Shown: positions 54,451 to 63,765, counted from the first letter of the stretch. The stretch is DNA of 64,000 nt from Dryocola sp036489025 (GCA_036489025.1 DASXGN010000050.1:26947-90946), one strand, 5' to 3'. Notes: generated by a model from the sequence alone, not told the origin. Translations and numbers: made by a program.

Positions 54451-55146
54451 GTGAAGAAACTTTTATTATCAGCCGTAGCCGCTTGCAGCCTGTTCGCCCT
54501 CTTTGGGTGTAACAACCGGGCTGAAATGCAAACGCTGCAGCCGACCCAGGCCGCAGAATTAAAACCGATGCAGCAAAGCTACAAGGGCCTGTTGCCCTGT
54601 GCCGACTGCGAGGGCATCGAAACATCTTTGTTCCTTGAGAAAGATGGCACCTGGGTGATGAATCAGCGCTATCAGGGCGCGAAGTCGCCGGCCGTTTTCG
54701 CCTCTTACGGCTCGTGGGCGCGCACGGCGGATAAGCTGGTGCTGACCGAAAGCGACGGCGAGAAAATGTATTTCCGTCCCAAAGGCGACGGGCTGGAAAT
54801 GCTCGACCGCGAAGGGCAGGCGATTGAATCGCAGTTTAATTACACGTTGAAGCCGACAAAAGACGCGCTGCCAGCCACGCCGATGACGATGAAAGGCATG
54901 TATAAATACATGGCCGACGCGGCCATTTTCAAAGACTGCGCCACCGGACGAACTTATTCCGTAGCCAGCAATGCCGATCTTGAACGTGGCTATGCGGCGG
55001 CAAGAGGCCAGGATTATCAGCCGGTGCTGCTGGTCGTTGAGGCTCACTTTACCCTGCAAGCTTCCCCGGACAGCGGCGAGCTGCAAAAAACGCTGGTAGC
55101 GGATAAATCAGCCAGCTTTGATCCTAAGAAAAGCTGCGAAAATTAA
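54451..55146 (+). CDS. nlpE: Lipoprotein NlpE (Cpx pathway activator)
   Basis: NlpE is an outer-membrane lipoprotein that signals surface contact and lipoprotein-sorting or disulfide stress to CpxA. It is 231 residues, from GTG at 54451. The lipobox LFGC places the lipidated Cys at 20, and the redox CADC motif is at residues 50-53. Further cysteines (KDCATGR and SCEN at the end) may form the second disulfide. It is five residues shorter than in E. coli. Confidence 0.94.
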   Translation: MKKLLLSAVAACSLFALFGCNNRAEMQTLQPTQAAELKPMQQSYKGLLPCADCEGIETSLFLEKDGTWVMNQRYQGAKSPAVFASYGSWARTADKLVLTESDGEKMYFRPKGDGLEMLDREGQAIESQFNYTLKPTKDALPATPMTMKGMYKYMADAAIFKDCATGRTYSVASNADLERGYAAARGQDYQPVLLVVEAHFTLQASPDSGELQKTLVADKSASFDPKKSCEN

Positions 55147-55195
55147 TCCGGCAGACCTATTTAACTCTTAAGGTTATCTTGCCAGCTAACGCAAA

Positions 55196-55226
55196 AGGGC
55201 TCGTGAATTCACGGGCCCTTTTTTAT
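55196..55226 (+). terminator. Intrinsic terminator after nlpE
   Basis: AAAGGGCTCGTGAAT and ATTCACGGGCCCTTT pair with one mismatch, followed by T. The rest of the gap to 55601 is AT-rich; it holds a FliA-type -10 element, and no gene is supported in it. Confidence 0.85.
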
Positions 55227-55543
55227 GATTTTCTCAGCCGGTGCGCCGAACATATTTGCCTCACTCTTCTCATTTCGGATGATGATATCAAGCCAGTTAA
55301 AATGAGGAGGTTTTGGTAATGCATTGATTTATCATGCTTTAACTTTGATTTGCCCGCCTGTTATGTTAACGAAATCTATTAGGGGTTTTATTTAACCCAT
55401 TGATTAATAGCCATTTACTGGCTGTTAACGGATTCAGTAATGAATTTTTAATCCTAAGAAATATCGTGGCGGAAGAGGATATATTCATTCTTCGCTTTTT
55501 CCCCACTCCTTTCAGTTTTGCCTATCAGAAACAATAAACCCTT

Positions 55544-55551
55544 GCCGATAA
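55544..55551 (+). promoter_or_regulatory. Sigma-28 (FliA) -10 element upstream of the chemoreceptor
   Basis: GCCGATAA matches the FliA -10 consensus exactly and lies 50 bases before the GTG start. The -35 at the usual distance (TCAGAAAC, 55525-55532) is a poor match to TAAAGTTT, so strength is uncertain. Confidence 0.6.
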
Positions 55552-55601
55552 CCACGGCATCAAAGTGGATATCTTGTCCATTTAGCGCAAGGAACTAAAC
55601 C

Positions 55602-57164
55602 GTGAAAAACTTAAAGATAAGCGTGGGGCTGCTCATTGTCCTGGGTCTTTTTACTCTGCTGCTGTTGCTTTCAAGCGGTCTAGGGCTGCATTTCCTCAAA
55701 AACACCAATCATGATATCCAGGCCCTGAATTACAACGCGGCCGAACAAAAGGCGCTGAATGCTACCCGGGACGCGTTTATTGTCAGTCGAAACCTTTTTG
55801 ACGCAGCCGCCCAGGCCAAAAGCCATCATGAAGGCGTTGATATTCCTCAGACGGTGGAGAAAATGGGTCGTGAGCTGAGCATTGCCAGCGAGCAGTTCCA
55901 GCTTTTCTGGAATATACCTGGCCTGTCGACCACGCAGCCTGAAGTGGGTGAAGTCGTCAAAAAAGCCTTTGAGGCACAGCTCGAGGTGCTGACCAAAAAC
56001 AGCGAGCTGTTGGCATCTGTTTCCGAGCCGGACGCCCTGAAACAGGCGATCGCCGAACGAAGTGCCGCGACTTTGGCCGCTCGCGATAGCTGGGATGAAG
56101 AATATAAGACTTACATGAATGCTACGCAGAAAAACCTGGATAGCGTGGTGAGCGCCAGCAATAGCTCCTACCGGTTTGCGATTGTGGTGATGTCTTTAAT
56201 GGTGGTGCTGGCCATCGTGATGTCCCTGGCGATCCATTTCTGGATCCGCAGCGTGCTGGTCCGCCCTTTAGAAAAAGTGTCCGATCATTTTAATGATATC
56301 GGGAAAGGCGATCTGACCGGTGACATCAACGTGCTTAACCGCAACGAGATTGGGCTGCTGTGCGCCTCATTGCAGGAAATGCAGGCCGGGCTGGGTGAGA
56401 CCGTGCTGACTATTCGGCAGGGAGTGGAATCCATCAATATTGGAACCCAGGAAATAGCCGCCGGTAACGGCGATCTTTCCAGCCGAACGGAGGAGCAGGC
56501 GGCAGCTCTGGTGCAAACGGCCTCCAGCATGGAGCAGATTTCTTCCACCGTTAAACTCAACACCGACAACGCTCGCCAGGCGTCAAATATGATTAACGAT
56601 ACGGCAGCGATCGCGGGCGATGGCGAAGCGCAGATGCAGGGAATGATGATCAAGATGTCGGCCATCCGCGAAAGCGCGCAAAAGATGTTCGAGATAATCA
56701 GCGTTATCGACGGGATTGCCTTCCAGACTAATATTCTGGCGTTGAATGCCGCGGTGGAAGCCGCACGCGCGGGTCAGTCGGGGCGGGGCTTTGCCGTGGT
56801 TGCCGGGGAGGTCAGGAACCTGGCGAAGCGCTGTACCGACTCGGCGAAAGAGATAACCGTGCTGATTAATGAATCAACCGGCTATATTCAGGAAGGCGCC
56901 GATTTGGCCGATAAAACCAGCCGGACTATCAGCGATATCAGCCAGGCTATCGGTAAGGTAAACGTGATGATGGAAAGCATTGCTCTGGCTTCGGAAGAGC
57001 AAAGCAGCGGCGTGGAGCAAATCCGCGTGGCGATTACCCAGATGGACCAGGTTACCCAGCAAAACGCCGCGCTGGTGGAAGAAGTGGCGACTACGGCGTC
57101 GGGCGTGGAAGAACAGTCTCGAATGCTTTCTCAGTCCGTGTCGGTGTTTAAGCTGAAGGGCTAG
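55602..57164 (+). CDS. Methyl-accepting chemotaxis protein
   Basis: The 520-residue receptor starts with GTG at 55602 after AAGGA. It has a first membrane segment at about 6-29, a periplasmic domain of about 160 residues that looks all-helical (four-helix-bundle type), a second membrane segment near 190-212, HAMP, and a signalling hairpin whose tip (EIISVIDGIAFQTNILALNA) is near residues 363-383. It ends VFKLKG, so the C-terminal pentapeptide tether for CheR/CheB seen in Tar and Tsr is missing, as in Trg and Tap. The ligand cannot be read from sequence. It occupies the place of yaeF in E. coli and is probably FliA-controlled. Confidence 0.93.
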   Translation: MKNLKISVGLLIVLGLFTLLLLLSSGLGLHFLKNTNHDIQALNYNAAEQKALNATRDAFIVSRNLFDAAAQAKSHHEGVDIPQTVEKMGRELSIASEQFQLFWNIPGLSTTQPEVGEVVKKAFEAQLEVLTKNSELLASVSEPDALKQAIAERSAATLAARDSWDEEYKTYMNATQKNLDSVVSASNSSYRFAIVVMSLMVVLAIVMSLAIHFWIRSVLVRPLEKVSDHFNDIGKGDLTGDINVLNRNEIGLLCASLQEMQAGLGETVLTIRQGVESINIGTQEIAAGNGDLSSRTEEQAAALVQTASSMEQISSTVKLNTDNARQASNMINDTAAIAGDGEAQMQGMMIKMSAIRESAQKMFEIISVIDGIAFQTNILALNAAVEAARAGQSGRGFAVVAGEVRNLAKRCTDSAKEITVLINESTGYIQEGADLADKTSRTISDISQAIGKVNVMMESIALASEEQSSGVEQIRVAITQMDQVTQQNAALVEEVATTASGVEEQSRMLSQSVSVFKLKG

Positions 57165-57190
57165 CTTTGCTGAACCCTGCCGGCGCATAA

Positions 57191-57223
57191 AAAAAGCCAG
57201 CTGCATTACGCCGCTGGCTTTTT
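57191..57223. terminator. Bidirectional terminator between the chemoreceptor gene and proS
   Basis: AAAAAGCCAGC and GCTGGCTTTTT pair around 11 bases, serving convergent genes. Confidence 0.9.
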
Positions 57224-57243
57224 AACATCTGACGCCGGGAAGC

Positions 57244-58962
57244 TTAGCGTTGGATCTGACTCAGCAGGAAATCAATGATTTCGCCGGTTTTGATCATCTG
57301 CTTCTCGCCGACGCGGCGATTTTTGTATTCCACCTCTTCACTGTCGAGGTTGCGATCGCCGATAACGACGGTGTGCGGGATGCCGATAAGTTCCATATCG
57401 GCAAACATGACGCCCGGACGTTCTTTACGATCGTCCATCAGCACGTCGATGCCTTTGGCGCGCAGAGTGGAGTACAGCTCTTCGGCCAGCTCTTTCACGC
57501 GGAAGGACTTGTGCATGTTCATCGGCAGAATAGCAACCTGGAATGGTGCAATCGCGTCCGGCCACAGAATGCCGCGTTCGTCGTAGTTCTGCTCGATGGC
57601 GGCGGCAACCACGCGCGTGACGCCAATGCCGTAGCAGCCCATGGTCAGCGTCTGGTTGCGGCCGTCCTCACCCTGCACGGAAGCCTTCATCGCTTCGGAA
57701 TACTTGGTGCCGAGCTGGAAGATATGGCCCACTTCGATACCGCGCTTGATAAGCAGCGTGCCTTTGCCGTCCGGGCTTGGGTCGCCTTCAACCACGTTAC
57801 GGATGTCAGCAACTTCCGGCAGCGCCACGTCGCGTTCCCAGTTGATGCCTACGAAGTGTTTACCGTCGATGTTTGCGCCAGCGGCGAAGTCGCTCATGGC
57901 GGCAACGGCGCGGTCAATCACCACAGGAATCGGCAGGTTTACCGGGCCCAGCGAACCTGGACCTGCGTTAACTACTCCACGAATTTCTGCCTCGGTAGCG
58001 AAGGTCAGCGGGCTGGCAACCTGCGGCAGCTTTTCTGCTTTAACTTCGTTCAGCTCATGGTCGCCGCGAACCAGCAGGGCAACCAGCGGCAAGGCGCTGC
58101 CTTCGGTCGCTTTAACCAGCAGCGTTTTCACGGTTTTCTCAATCGGCAGGTTGAATTGCTCGACCAGCTCCGCGATGGTTTTCGCATTCGGCGTATCAAT
58201 CTGCGTCATTTCGGCAGTTGGTGCCGCGCGGCCACCCGCAGGAGCGACAGCTTCTGCGAATTCGATATTGGCTGCGAAATCTGATTCGGTGGAGAAGATA
58301 ACGTCATCTTCGCCGCTCTGTGCCAGAACCTGGAATTCATGCGATGCGCTACCGCCAATGGAACCGGTGTCGGCTTCAACAGCGCGGAAATCCAGACCCA
58401 TGCGGGTGAAGATTTTGCTGTAGGCCTGATACATCGCGTCGTAGGTTTCCTGCAGGGATTCCTGAGTGGTATGGAAAGAGTAGGCGTCTTTCATCAGGAA
58501 TTCGCGGGAACGCATCACGCCGAACCGCGGGCGGACTTCGTCACGGAATTTGGTCTGGATCTGGAAGAAGTTCAGCGGCAGCTGTTTGTAAGAGCTCAGC
58601 TCGTTACGAATCAGGTCGGTGATCACCTCTTCATGCGTTGGGCCGAGTACGAACGGACGGTCGCCACGGTCGACAAAACGCAGCAGTTCAGGACCGTACT
58701 GCTCCCAGCGACCGCTTTCCTGCCACAGATCGGCGGGCTGAACAACGGGCATGCACATTTCAATGGCACCGGCGTTGTTCATCTCTTCACGCACGATATT
58801 TTCGACTTTTTTCAGGACGCGCAAACCGGTCGGCAGCCAGGTGTATAACCCGGAGGCGAGTTTGCGGATCATCCCGGCGCGCAGCATCAGCTGGTGGCTG
58901 ATGACTTCGGCGTCGGCAGGTGTCTCCTTCAAAGTGGAGAGCAGGTATTGGCTAGTACGCAT
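57244..58962 (-). CDS. proS: Prolyl-tRNA synthetase
   Basis: ProS charges tRNA-Pro. It is a class II synthetase of the bacterial type, 572 residues. The catalytic core has GLYTWLPTGLRVLKKVENIVREEM and FQIQTKFRDEVRPRFGVMRSREFLMKDAYSFH; the INS editing domain lies mid-protein (PNAKTIAELVEQFNLPIEKTVKTLLVKA), and an anticodon domain ends the protein. It follows trmO by 110 bases on the minus strand. Confidence 0.98.
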   Translation of the reverse strand: MRTSQYLLSTLKETPADAEVISHQLMLRAGMIRKLASGLYTWLPTGLRVLKKVENIVREEMNNAGAIEMCMPVVQPADLWQESGRWEQYGPELLRFVDRGDRPFVLGPTHEEVITDLIRNELSSYKQLPLNFFQIQTKFRDEVRPRFGVMRSREFLMKDAYSFHTTQESLQETYDAMYQAYSKIFTRMGLDFRAVEADTGSIGGSASHEFQVLAQSGEDDVIFSTESDFAANIEFAEAVAPAGGRAAPTAEMTQIDTPNAKTIAELVEQFNLPIEKTVKTLLVKATEGSALPLVALLVRGDHELNEVKAEKLPQVASPLTFATEAEIRGVVNAGPGSLGPVNLPIPVVIDRAVAAMSDFAAGANIDGKHFVGINWERDVALPEVADIRNVVEGDPSPDGKGTLLIKRGIEVGHIFQLGTKYSEAMKASVQGEDGRNQTLTMGCYGIGVTRVVAAAIEQNYDERGILWPDAIAPFQVAILPMNMHKSFRVKELAEELYSTLRAKGIDVLMDDRKERPGVMFADMELIGIPHTVVIGDRNLDSEEVEYKNRRVGEKQMIKTGEIIDFLLSQIQR

Positions 58963-59072
58963 GTTGTTACGGTTCCATTTGAACGGCTGATAACGGCTGC
59001 AAGGCAGCCAGCTTCAAAAAAGTGGTTTAGTTTACCAGTGTGGCAGGAATGTCAAAAGAGAGGGGCGATAAA

Positions 59073-59780
59073 TTAGCGTTCTTCAATAGCAAACACTTCC
59101 GAACCCTGTTCCGTCACGCGCCAGCGGACGTTGAAATCCAGCAGAGCAACGGCGTAGGTTTTTCCCGCATCTTCGCCCTTACGATAAGCCGGGCGAGGAT
59201 CTTGTGCCAGCACCTGCGTAAGAAAACGCGCAATATGCGGGTACTCTTTATCAAGCCCTTTGAGCTGCTGCTGCACCTCGGACGTGAAGTAAACCGGCAT
59301 ATCGGCCTGTGGCGCACTCTGCGCGTAGCCTGCCACCGCGTCTGGCAGGGCCTCGGCGAACGGCAGATAGGGTTTGATATCGACTACCGGTGTGCCGTCG
59401 ACTAAATCCAGACCGCCAAGCTGCAAAATAACCTGGTCCTTCCGGCAGCGAACCCCTCTGAGCTCGACCAGCGACATGCCGACAGGATTGGGGCGGAAGG
59501 TTGAGCGCGTGGCAAAAACCCCCATGCGAGCGTTGCCTCCCAGGCGAGGCGGTCGCACGGTTGGACGCCAGCCGCCTTCCATCGTCTGATGGAAAACAAA
59601 CAGCACCCACAGGTGGCTAAAGCCCTCCAGGCCGCGCACGGCATCAGCCTGGTTATAAGGCGGGAGCAGGTGCAGCTCACCGCAGCCATCCGCTACCAGA
59701 CCAGGCTGGCGCGGAACGGCAAACTTCTCTTTGTACGGCGAACGGATGACGCCAATTTGTTGGAAGCTAAAAGCTGTCAT
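59073..59780 (-). CDS. trmO: tRNA (adenine(37)-N6)-methyltransferase TrmO
   Basis: TrmO (TsaA/YaeB) uses SAM to methylate t6A37 of tRNA-Thr. It is 235 residues, with a beta-barrel type methyltransferase domain: IGVIRSPYKEKFAVPRQPGL, HLWVLFVFH and RSTFRPNPVGMSLVELRGV. The start overlaps the rcsF stop by four bases. Confidence 0.95.
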   Translation of the reverse strand: MTAFSFQQIGVIRSPYKEKFAVPRQPGLVADGCGELHLLPPYNQADAVRGLEGFSHLWVLFVFHQTMEGGWRPTVRPPRLGGNARMGVFATRSTFRPNPVGMSLVELRGVRCRKDQVILQLGGLDLVDGTPVVDIKPYLPFAEALPDAVAGYAQSAPQADMPVYFTSEVQQQLKGLDKEYPHIARFLTQVLAQDPRPAYRKGEDAGKTYAVALLDFNVRWRVTEQGSEVFAIEER

Positions 59781-60181
59781 TTAGCCGAAACGTTTAGCGC
59801 AGAACCGAGGCAAACGGCCTGGCGATAGCAGCCTGGCGTACCGCTGGTGACGTCACAGCTGTGAAGCAATACGGCGTTGGCTTTCATTTTTGATGCGTTA
59901 ATCTGCAGGCGTTTGCGGGCCGTTGGGATATTCGGTGGGGAGTCCTGATTGCTGGCCTGGCATGATTCGCCGCTCACTTCGCCAAGATCGCGGAAAGGTT
60001 TACCGACGAGTTCTTCTGCATTGGTATAAATTTTTACCGGTGCCGGGCGAGGCGCCTTGGTTTTAGCGGGTTCAGCTTTGGCAGGGGTTGCTGTGCTTTG
60101 GACAGGTTCAACGGGGGATCTGCTTAGCATAGAACAGCCGCTCAGCAAGACTGCTAATAAGCAGATCGGTAAAGCACGCAT
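59777..60181 (-). CDS. rcsF: Outer-membrane lipoprotein RcsF
   Basis: RcsF senses envelope damage and starts the Rcs phosphorelay by contacting IgaA; BamA threads it through outer-membrane barrels. It is 134 residues with lipobox LLSGC (Cys16), a proline-rich linker, and a C-terminal domain with four cysteines (SCQASN, HSCDVTSGTPGCYRQAVC) that form the two nonconsecutive disulfides known in E. coli. Confidence 0.96.
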   Translation of the reverse strand: MRALPICLLAVLLSGCSMLSRSPVEPVQSTATPAKAEPAKTKAPRPAPVKIYTNAEELVGKPFRDLGEVSGESCQASNQDSPPNIPTARKRLQINASKMKANAVLLHSCDVTSGTPGCYRQAVCLGSALNVSAK

Positions 60182-60240
60182 AATTTTTCCTCAATGAATG
60201 ATAAATCGCGAATATTGAAGCAATCTCTCGCCCAAATAAC

Positions 60241-60262
60241 AAGACGGGCATGAGCCCGTCTT
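60241..60262 (-). terminator. Terminator after metQ
   Basis: AAGACGGGC and GCCCGTCTT pair around a four-base loop; the minus-strand tail is only moderately T-rich. Confidence 0.75.
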
Positions 60263-60295
60263 AGATTATTTACGCAAAAATGGCAGAAAGGAAAC

Positions 60296-61111
60296 TTACC
60301 AGCCTTTCACTGCGCCGCCGTTGAAGACCTTATTAGCCGCTTCGTAAACTTCGTCGGACTGGTAAGCCTCAACGAATTTTTTTACGTTCTCAGCGTCTTT
60401 GTTATCTTCGCGAGCCACGATCAGGTTGACGTACGGAGAATCTTTATCTTCAACGAAGATGCCGTCTTTGGCTGGAGTCAGGCCAATCTGGCTGGCGTAA
60501 GTGGTGTTGATAACCGCCAGGGCAATTTGCGCGTCGTCCAGTGAACGCGGCAGCTGAGGGGCTTCCAGCTCAACCAGCTTGAGGTTTTTCGGGTTCTCGG
60601 TCACGTCCAGCACGGTTGGCAGCAGGCCCACGCCGTCTTTCAGCTTAATCAGACCTTGCTTTTGCAGCAGCAGCAGAGAGCGGCCAAGGTTAGTTGGATC
60701 GTTTGGCAGGGCAATCTGCGCGCCGTTTTGCAGCTCATCCAGGGATTTGATTTTTTTGGAATAGCCTGCGATTGGGTAAACGAAGGTGCTGCCTACGGAA
60801 ACCAGCTTGTAGCCACGATCTTTGATCTGCTGATCGAGATACGGTTTGTGCTGGAAGGCGTTGGCGTCGATGTCGCCTTTGCTCAGCGCTTCGTTAGGCA
60901 GAACGTAATCGTTGAAGGTCACCAGCTCAACGTCCAGGCCGTATTTTTCTTTAGCGACTTTCTGCGCAACTTCAGCAACCTGCTGTTCTGCACCCACAAT
61001 CACGCCGACTTTAATATGGTTCGGATCTTTTTCGTCCTGGCCACAACCCACCAGAGCGAGTGAACCAATCAAAGCACCAACAGCTGCAAAGGTTTTCAAT
61101 TTAAAAGACAT
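60296..61111 (-). CDS. metQ: Methionine-binding lipoprotein MetQ
   Basis: MetQ is the substrate-binding part of the MetNIQ D/L-methionine importer. It is 271 residues with lipobox LVGC (Cys23) and NlpA-family sequence (HIKVGVIVGAEQQVAEVAQKVAKEKYGLDVELVTFNDYVLPN). Third gene of metN-metI-metQ. Confidence 0.96.
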   Translation of the reverse strand: MSFKLKTFAAVGALIGSLALVGCGQDEKDPNHIKVGVIVGAEQQVAEVAQKVAKEKYGLDVELVTFNDYVLPNEALSKGDIDANAFQHKPYLDQQIKDRGYKLVSVGSTFVYPIAGYSKKIKSLDELQNGAQIALPNDPTNLGRSLLLLQKQGLIKLKDGVGLLPTVLDVTENPKNLKLVELEAPQLPRSLDDAQIALAVINTTYASQIGLTPAKDGIFVEDKDSPYVNLIVAREDNKDAENVKKFVEAYQSDEVYEAANKVFNGGAVKGW

Positions 61112-61155
61112 ATCCTTTCCTTACTTGAGTAAAAAACGATGTTGTGTTGAACGTC

Positions 61156-61809
61156 TTATTTGTGAGTCACAGTCCGGACGATGCGATCGCCAGAGAGTTG
61201 AATTAGATACACCAATACCACCAATAACACTAATACCGTATTCATCACGGTGGCGTTATAACCGATATAACCATACTGATAACCAATCTGACCTAAGCCG
61301 CCTGCGCCAACCGCACCGCCCATAGCAGAGTAGCCCACCAGGGTAATCAAGGTGATAGTCGCCGCGTTCACGAGGCCCGGCAGCGCTTCAGGCAGCAGAA
61401 CCTTACGGATAATCTGCAAAGGGGTTGCCCCCATAGCGCGGGAAGCTTCGATTAGGCCAGACGGGATCTCCAGCAGGGCGTTTTCAACCATACGTGCGAT
61501 GAACGGCGCCGCGCCTACGGTCAAGGGTACGATCGCCGCTTGCAGGCCAATTGAAGTGCCCACAATCATGCGGGTGAACGGAATCATCCATACCAGCAGG
61601 ATAATGAACGGGATCGAACGGAAAATATTCACCAGCGCTGACATCGTGCGATACAGCTTAGCGTTCGCACTAATTTGCCCCGGACGGGTGATATAAAGAA
61701 GCACGCCAACCGGCAGGCCGATAACAAAACCAAAGAAGCCGGACACAAAAGTCATCGCCAGCGTTTCATACACGCCTTTAAGCAGCAACCACATCATTGG
61801 CTCAGACAT
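61156..61809 (-). CDS. metI: Methionine ABC transporter permease MetI
   Basis: MetI is the inner-membrane subunit, 217 residues with about five membrane segments. The EAA loop that docks on MetN is seen in GLIEASRAMGATPLQIIRKVLLPEALPG. Its start lies inside the metN 3' end (8-base overlap). Confidence 0.96.
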   Translation of the reverse strand: MSEPMMWLLLKGVYETLAMTFVSGFFGFVIGLPVGVLLYITRPGQISANAKLYRTMSALVNIFRSIPFIILLVWMIPFTRMIVGTSIGLQAAIVPLTVGAAPFIARMVENALLEIPSGLIEASRAMGATPLQIIRKVLLPEALPGLVNAATITLITLVGYSAMGGAVGAGGLGQIGYQYGYIGYNATVMNTVLVLLVVLVYLIQLSGDRIVRTVTHK

Positions 61810-62833
61810 AACCCAGCACCTCTACTTTTACATGTTGTTCCTGCAGCCAGGCGATGGCAGCTTCCGTGTTGTGATGCTCGCCGTGCATTTCGCACAGCAT
61901 AATGCCGAACTTCACGCCGCCGGCGTAATCCATCTGCGCGCTGATAATGTTGCTGTTTACATTAAAGGTACGGGCAGTTTCGGACAGCAAAGGTGCATCG
62001 ACGGACTGGCCAGTAAATTCCAGGCGCAGCAGAGGAACGGCTTCACCGCCTTTTTCCGCGCTCAGGCGTTGGGCGTAATCTTCCGGAATATCCAGATGCA
62101 GGGTGGACTGAATGAACTGCTGTGCAAGCGGCGTCTTCGGATGAGAGAACACTTCGCTCACCGTATCCTGCTCGATAAGTTCGCCGTCGCTGATGACCGC
62201 CACGCAGTCGCAGATGCGCTTCACTACATCCATTTCATGGGTGATAAGCAGAATAGTTAAGCCGAGGCGACGATTAATGTCTTTCAGCAATTCGAGAATC
62301 GAGCGGGTGGTGGCCGGGTCCAGCGCGCTGGTGGCTTCATCGCACAGCAGAACTTTAGGATTGCTGGCCAGCGCACGGGCAATCGCCACGCGCTGTTTCT
62401 GGCCGCCGGAAAGGTTGGCTGGGTATACGTCGTGCTTTTCGCTTAAGCCGACAAGGTCCAGCAGCTCGGTAACACGGCGCTTAACTTCTTCGCGCGGCAT
62501 GTTGTCCAGCTCCAGCGGCAAGGCAACGTTGCCAAACACCGTGCGGGAGGAGAGTAAATTAAAATGCTGGAAGATCATGCCAATCTGGCGACGAGCCTTA
62601 GTCAACTGACCTTCGGACAGCGTCGTCAATTCCTGGCCATCAACCAGCACGGAGCCCTGGGTTGGGCGCTCAAGAAGGTTCACGCAGCGGATTAACGTAC
62701 TTTTACCCGCGCCGGATGCGCCAATCACGCCGTAAATTTGCCCAGCGGGAACGTGCAGACTGACGTTATTTAACGCCTGTACGGTGCGGTTCCCCTGCTG
62801 AAACACTTTGGTGATGTTTGAAAGTTTAATCAT
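61802..62833 (-). CDS. metN: Methionine ABC transporter ATP-binding protein MetN
   Basis: MetN is the ATPase of the methionine importer, 343 residues. Walker A GASGAGKST (about 38-46), signature LSGGQKQRVA and Walker B VLLCDEATSALD are present. The C-terminal ACT-like domain (about 265-343) senses cytoplasmic methionine and inhibits transport. First gene of the operon, behind a MetJ operator. Confidence 0.97.
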   Translation of the reverse strand: MIKLSNITKVFQQGNRTVQALNNVSLHVPAGQIYGVIGASGAGKSTLIRCVNLLERPTQGSVLVDGQELTTLSEGQLTKARRQIGMIFQHFNLLSSRTVFGNVALPLELDNMPREEVKRRVTELLDLVGLSEKHDVYPANLSGGQKQRVAIARALASNPKVLLCDEATSALDPATTRSILELLKDINRRLGLTILLITHEMDVVKRICDCVAVISDGELIEQDTVSEVFSHPKTPLAQQFIQSTLHLDIPEDYAQRLSAEKGGEAVPLLRLEFTGQSVDAPLLSETARTFNVNSNIISAQMDYAGGVKFGIMLCEMHGEHHNTEAAIAWLQEQHVKVEVLGYV

Positions 62834-62910
62834 TAGGTTATTTATTATCGTTTAAGAGTTAGCCGTGGCATTTTCTACTGCCGATGACGGGCGATGACCG
62901 TTATCGATAT

Positions 62911-62934
62911 GGATGTTAAGGCATCCAGACGTCT
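62911..62934 (-). promoter_or_regulatory. MetJ operator of metNIQ
   Basis: A perfect met box AGACGTCT (62927-62934) is adjoined by two weaker eight-base boxes: 62919-62926 with five of eight matches and 62911-62918 with four. Tandem boxes are the known MetJ-SAM binding form. Confidence 0.8.
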
Positions 62935-63022
62935 AAATCAATGAGGGCGTGATTGCCAATGCTCTCCGTTACGCGAAATCATGCGATACTAGGCGCAATT
63001 ATCCAGTTTCAGGAGTTTCTCA

Positions 63023-63595
63023 GTGGCACAGTCTGTTCCCGCTATTTTCCTCGACCGCGACGGTACTATTAATGTTGATCACGGTTACGTGCATGAAGTC
63101 GATCAGTTTGAGTTCATCGACGGCGTTATCGACGCGATGCGTGAATTAAAAGAGATGGGCTATGCGCTGGTGGTCGTTACCAACCAGTCCGGCATCGCTC
63201 GCGGCATGTTTACCGAAGATGATTTTGAGAACCTGACCGAATGGATGGACTGGTCCCTTGCCGACCGCGGCGTTGACCTCGACGGTATCTATTATTGTCC
63301 GCACCATCCGGAAGCAGTAGTAGAAGAGTTTCGTCAGGCCTGCGATTGCCGCAAGCCGCAGCCGGGCATGTTGCTCTCTGCGGGCGAGTATCTCCATATC
63401 GATATGGCTTCTTCTTATATGGTTGGCGACAAAATTGAAGATATGCAGGCAGCCGTTGCAGCGAAAGTAGGGACCAAAGTACTGGTTCGCAGCGGCAAGC
63501 CGATTACTGAAGAAGGCGAGGCCGCGGCCGATTTTGTCTTAAATAGCCTTGCAGACCTGCCAAAAGCGATAAAAACGCGTCAAAAATCGGCGTAA
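63023..63595 (+). CDS. gmhB: D-glycero-beta-D-manno-heptose-1,7-bisphosphate 7-phosphatase
   Basis: GmhB removes the 7-phosphate in ADP-heptose synthesis for the LPS inner core. It is a HAD-superfamily enzyme of 190 residues, from GTG at 63023 after AGGAG. The nucleophile and acid are in FLDRDGT (Asp11 and Asp13). The zinc-binding segment is YYCPHHP and CDCRKP. It is divergent from metN and lies directly upstream of the rRNA promoters. Confidence 0.96.
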   Translation: MAQSVPAIFLDRDGTINVDHGYVHEVDQFEFIDGVIDAMRELKEMGYALVVVTNQSGIARGMFTEDDFENLTEWMDWSLADRGVDLDGIYYCPHHPEAVVEEFRQACDCRKPQPGMLLSAGEYLHIDMASSYMVGDKIEDMQAAVAAKVGTKVLVRSGKPITEEGEAAADFVLNSLADLPKAIKTRQKSA

Positions 63596-63638
63596 CGATT
63601 AAAAAACGTGCGGTTGAAAAGTATTTTGAAATTAGGGG

Positions 63639-63666
63639 TTGTCAGCTTCCGAAAAATCCCTATACT
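63639..63666 (+). promoter_or_regulatory. rRNA operon promoter P1
   Basis: TTGTCA and TATACT are separated by 16 bases, followed by the GC-rich discriminator (GCGCC) typical of stringently controlled rrn P1. The upstream A-rich tracts (from 63600) fit an UP element. Compared with E. coli rrn P1, the -10 differs by one base. Confidence 0.92.
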
Positions 63667-63737
63667 GCGCCTCCACTGACACGGCACAACGGCTTACAAA
63701 CCGGCCCGTCAGTCAGACGAAAGCGAAAATAAACGCT

Positions 63738-63765
63738 TGACTCTGAAAGAGGAAAGCGTAATATA
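63738..63765 (+). promoter_or_regulatory. rRNA operon promoter P2
   Basis: TTGACT and TAATAT are separated by 16 bases, about 100 bases after P1, as in E. coli rrn operons. Confidence 0.85.

Noticed and set aside
57250..58284. A 344-codon open frame on the plus strand opposite proS
   Set aside because: Antisense reading; it crosses conserved proS codons and has no promoter or ribosome site of note.
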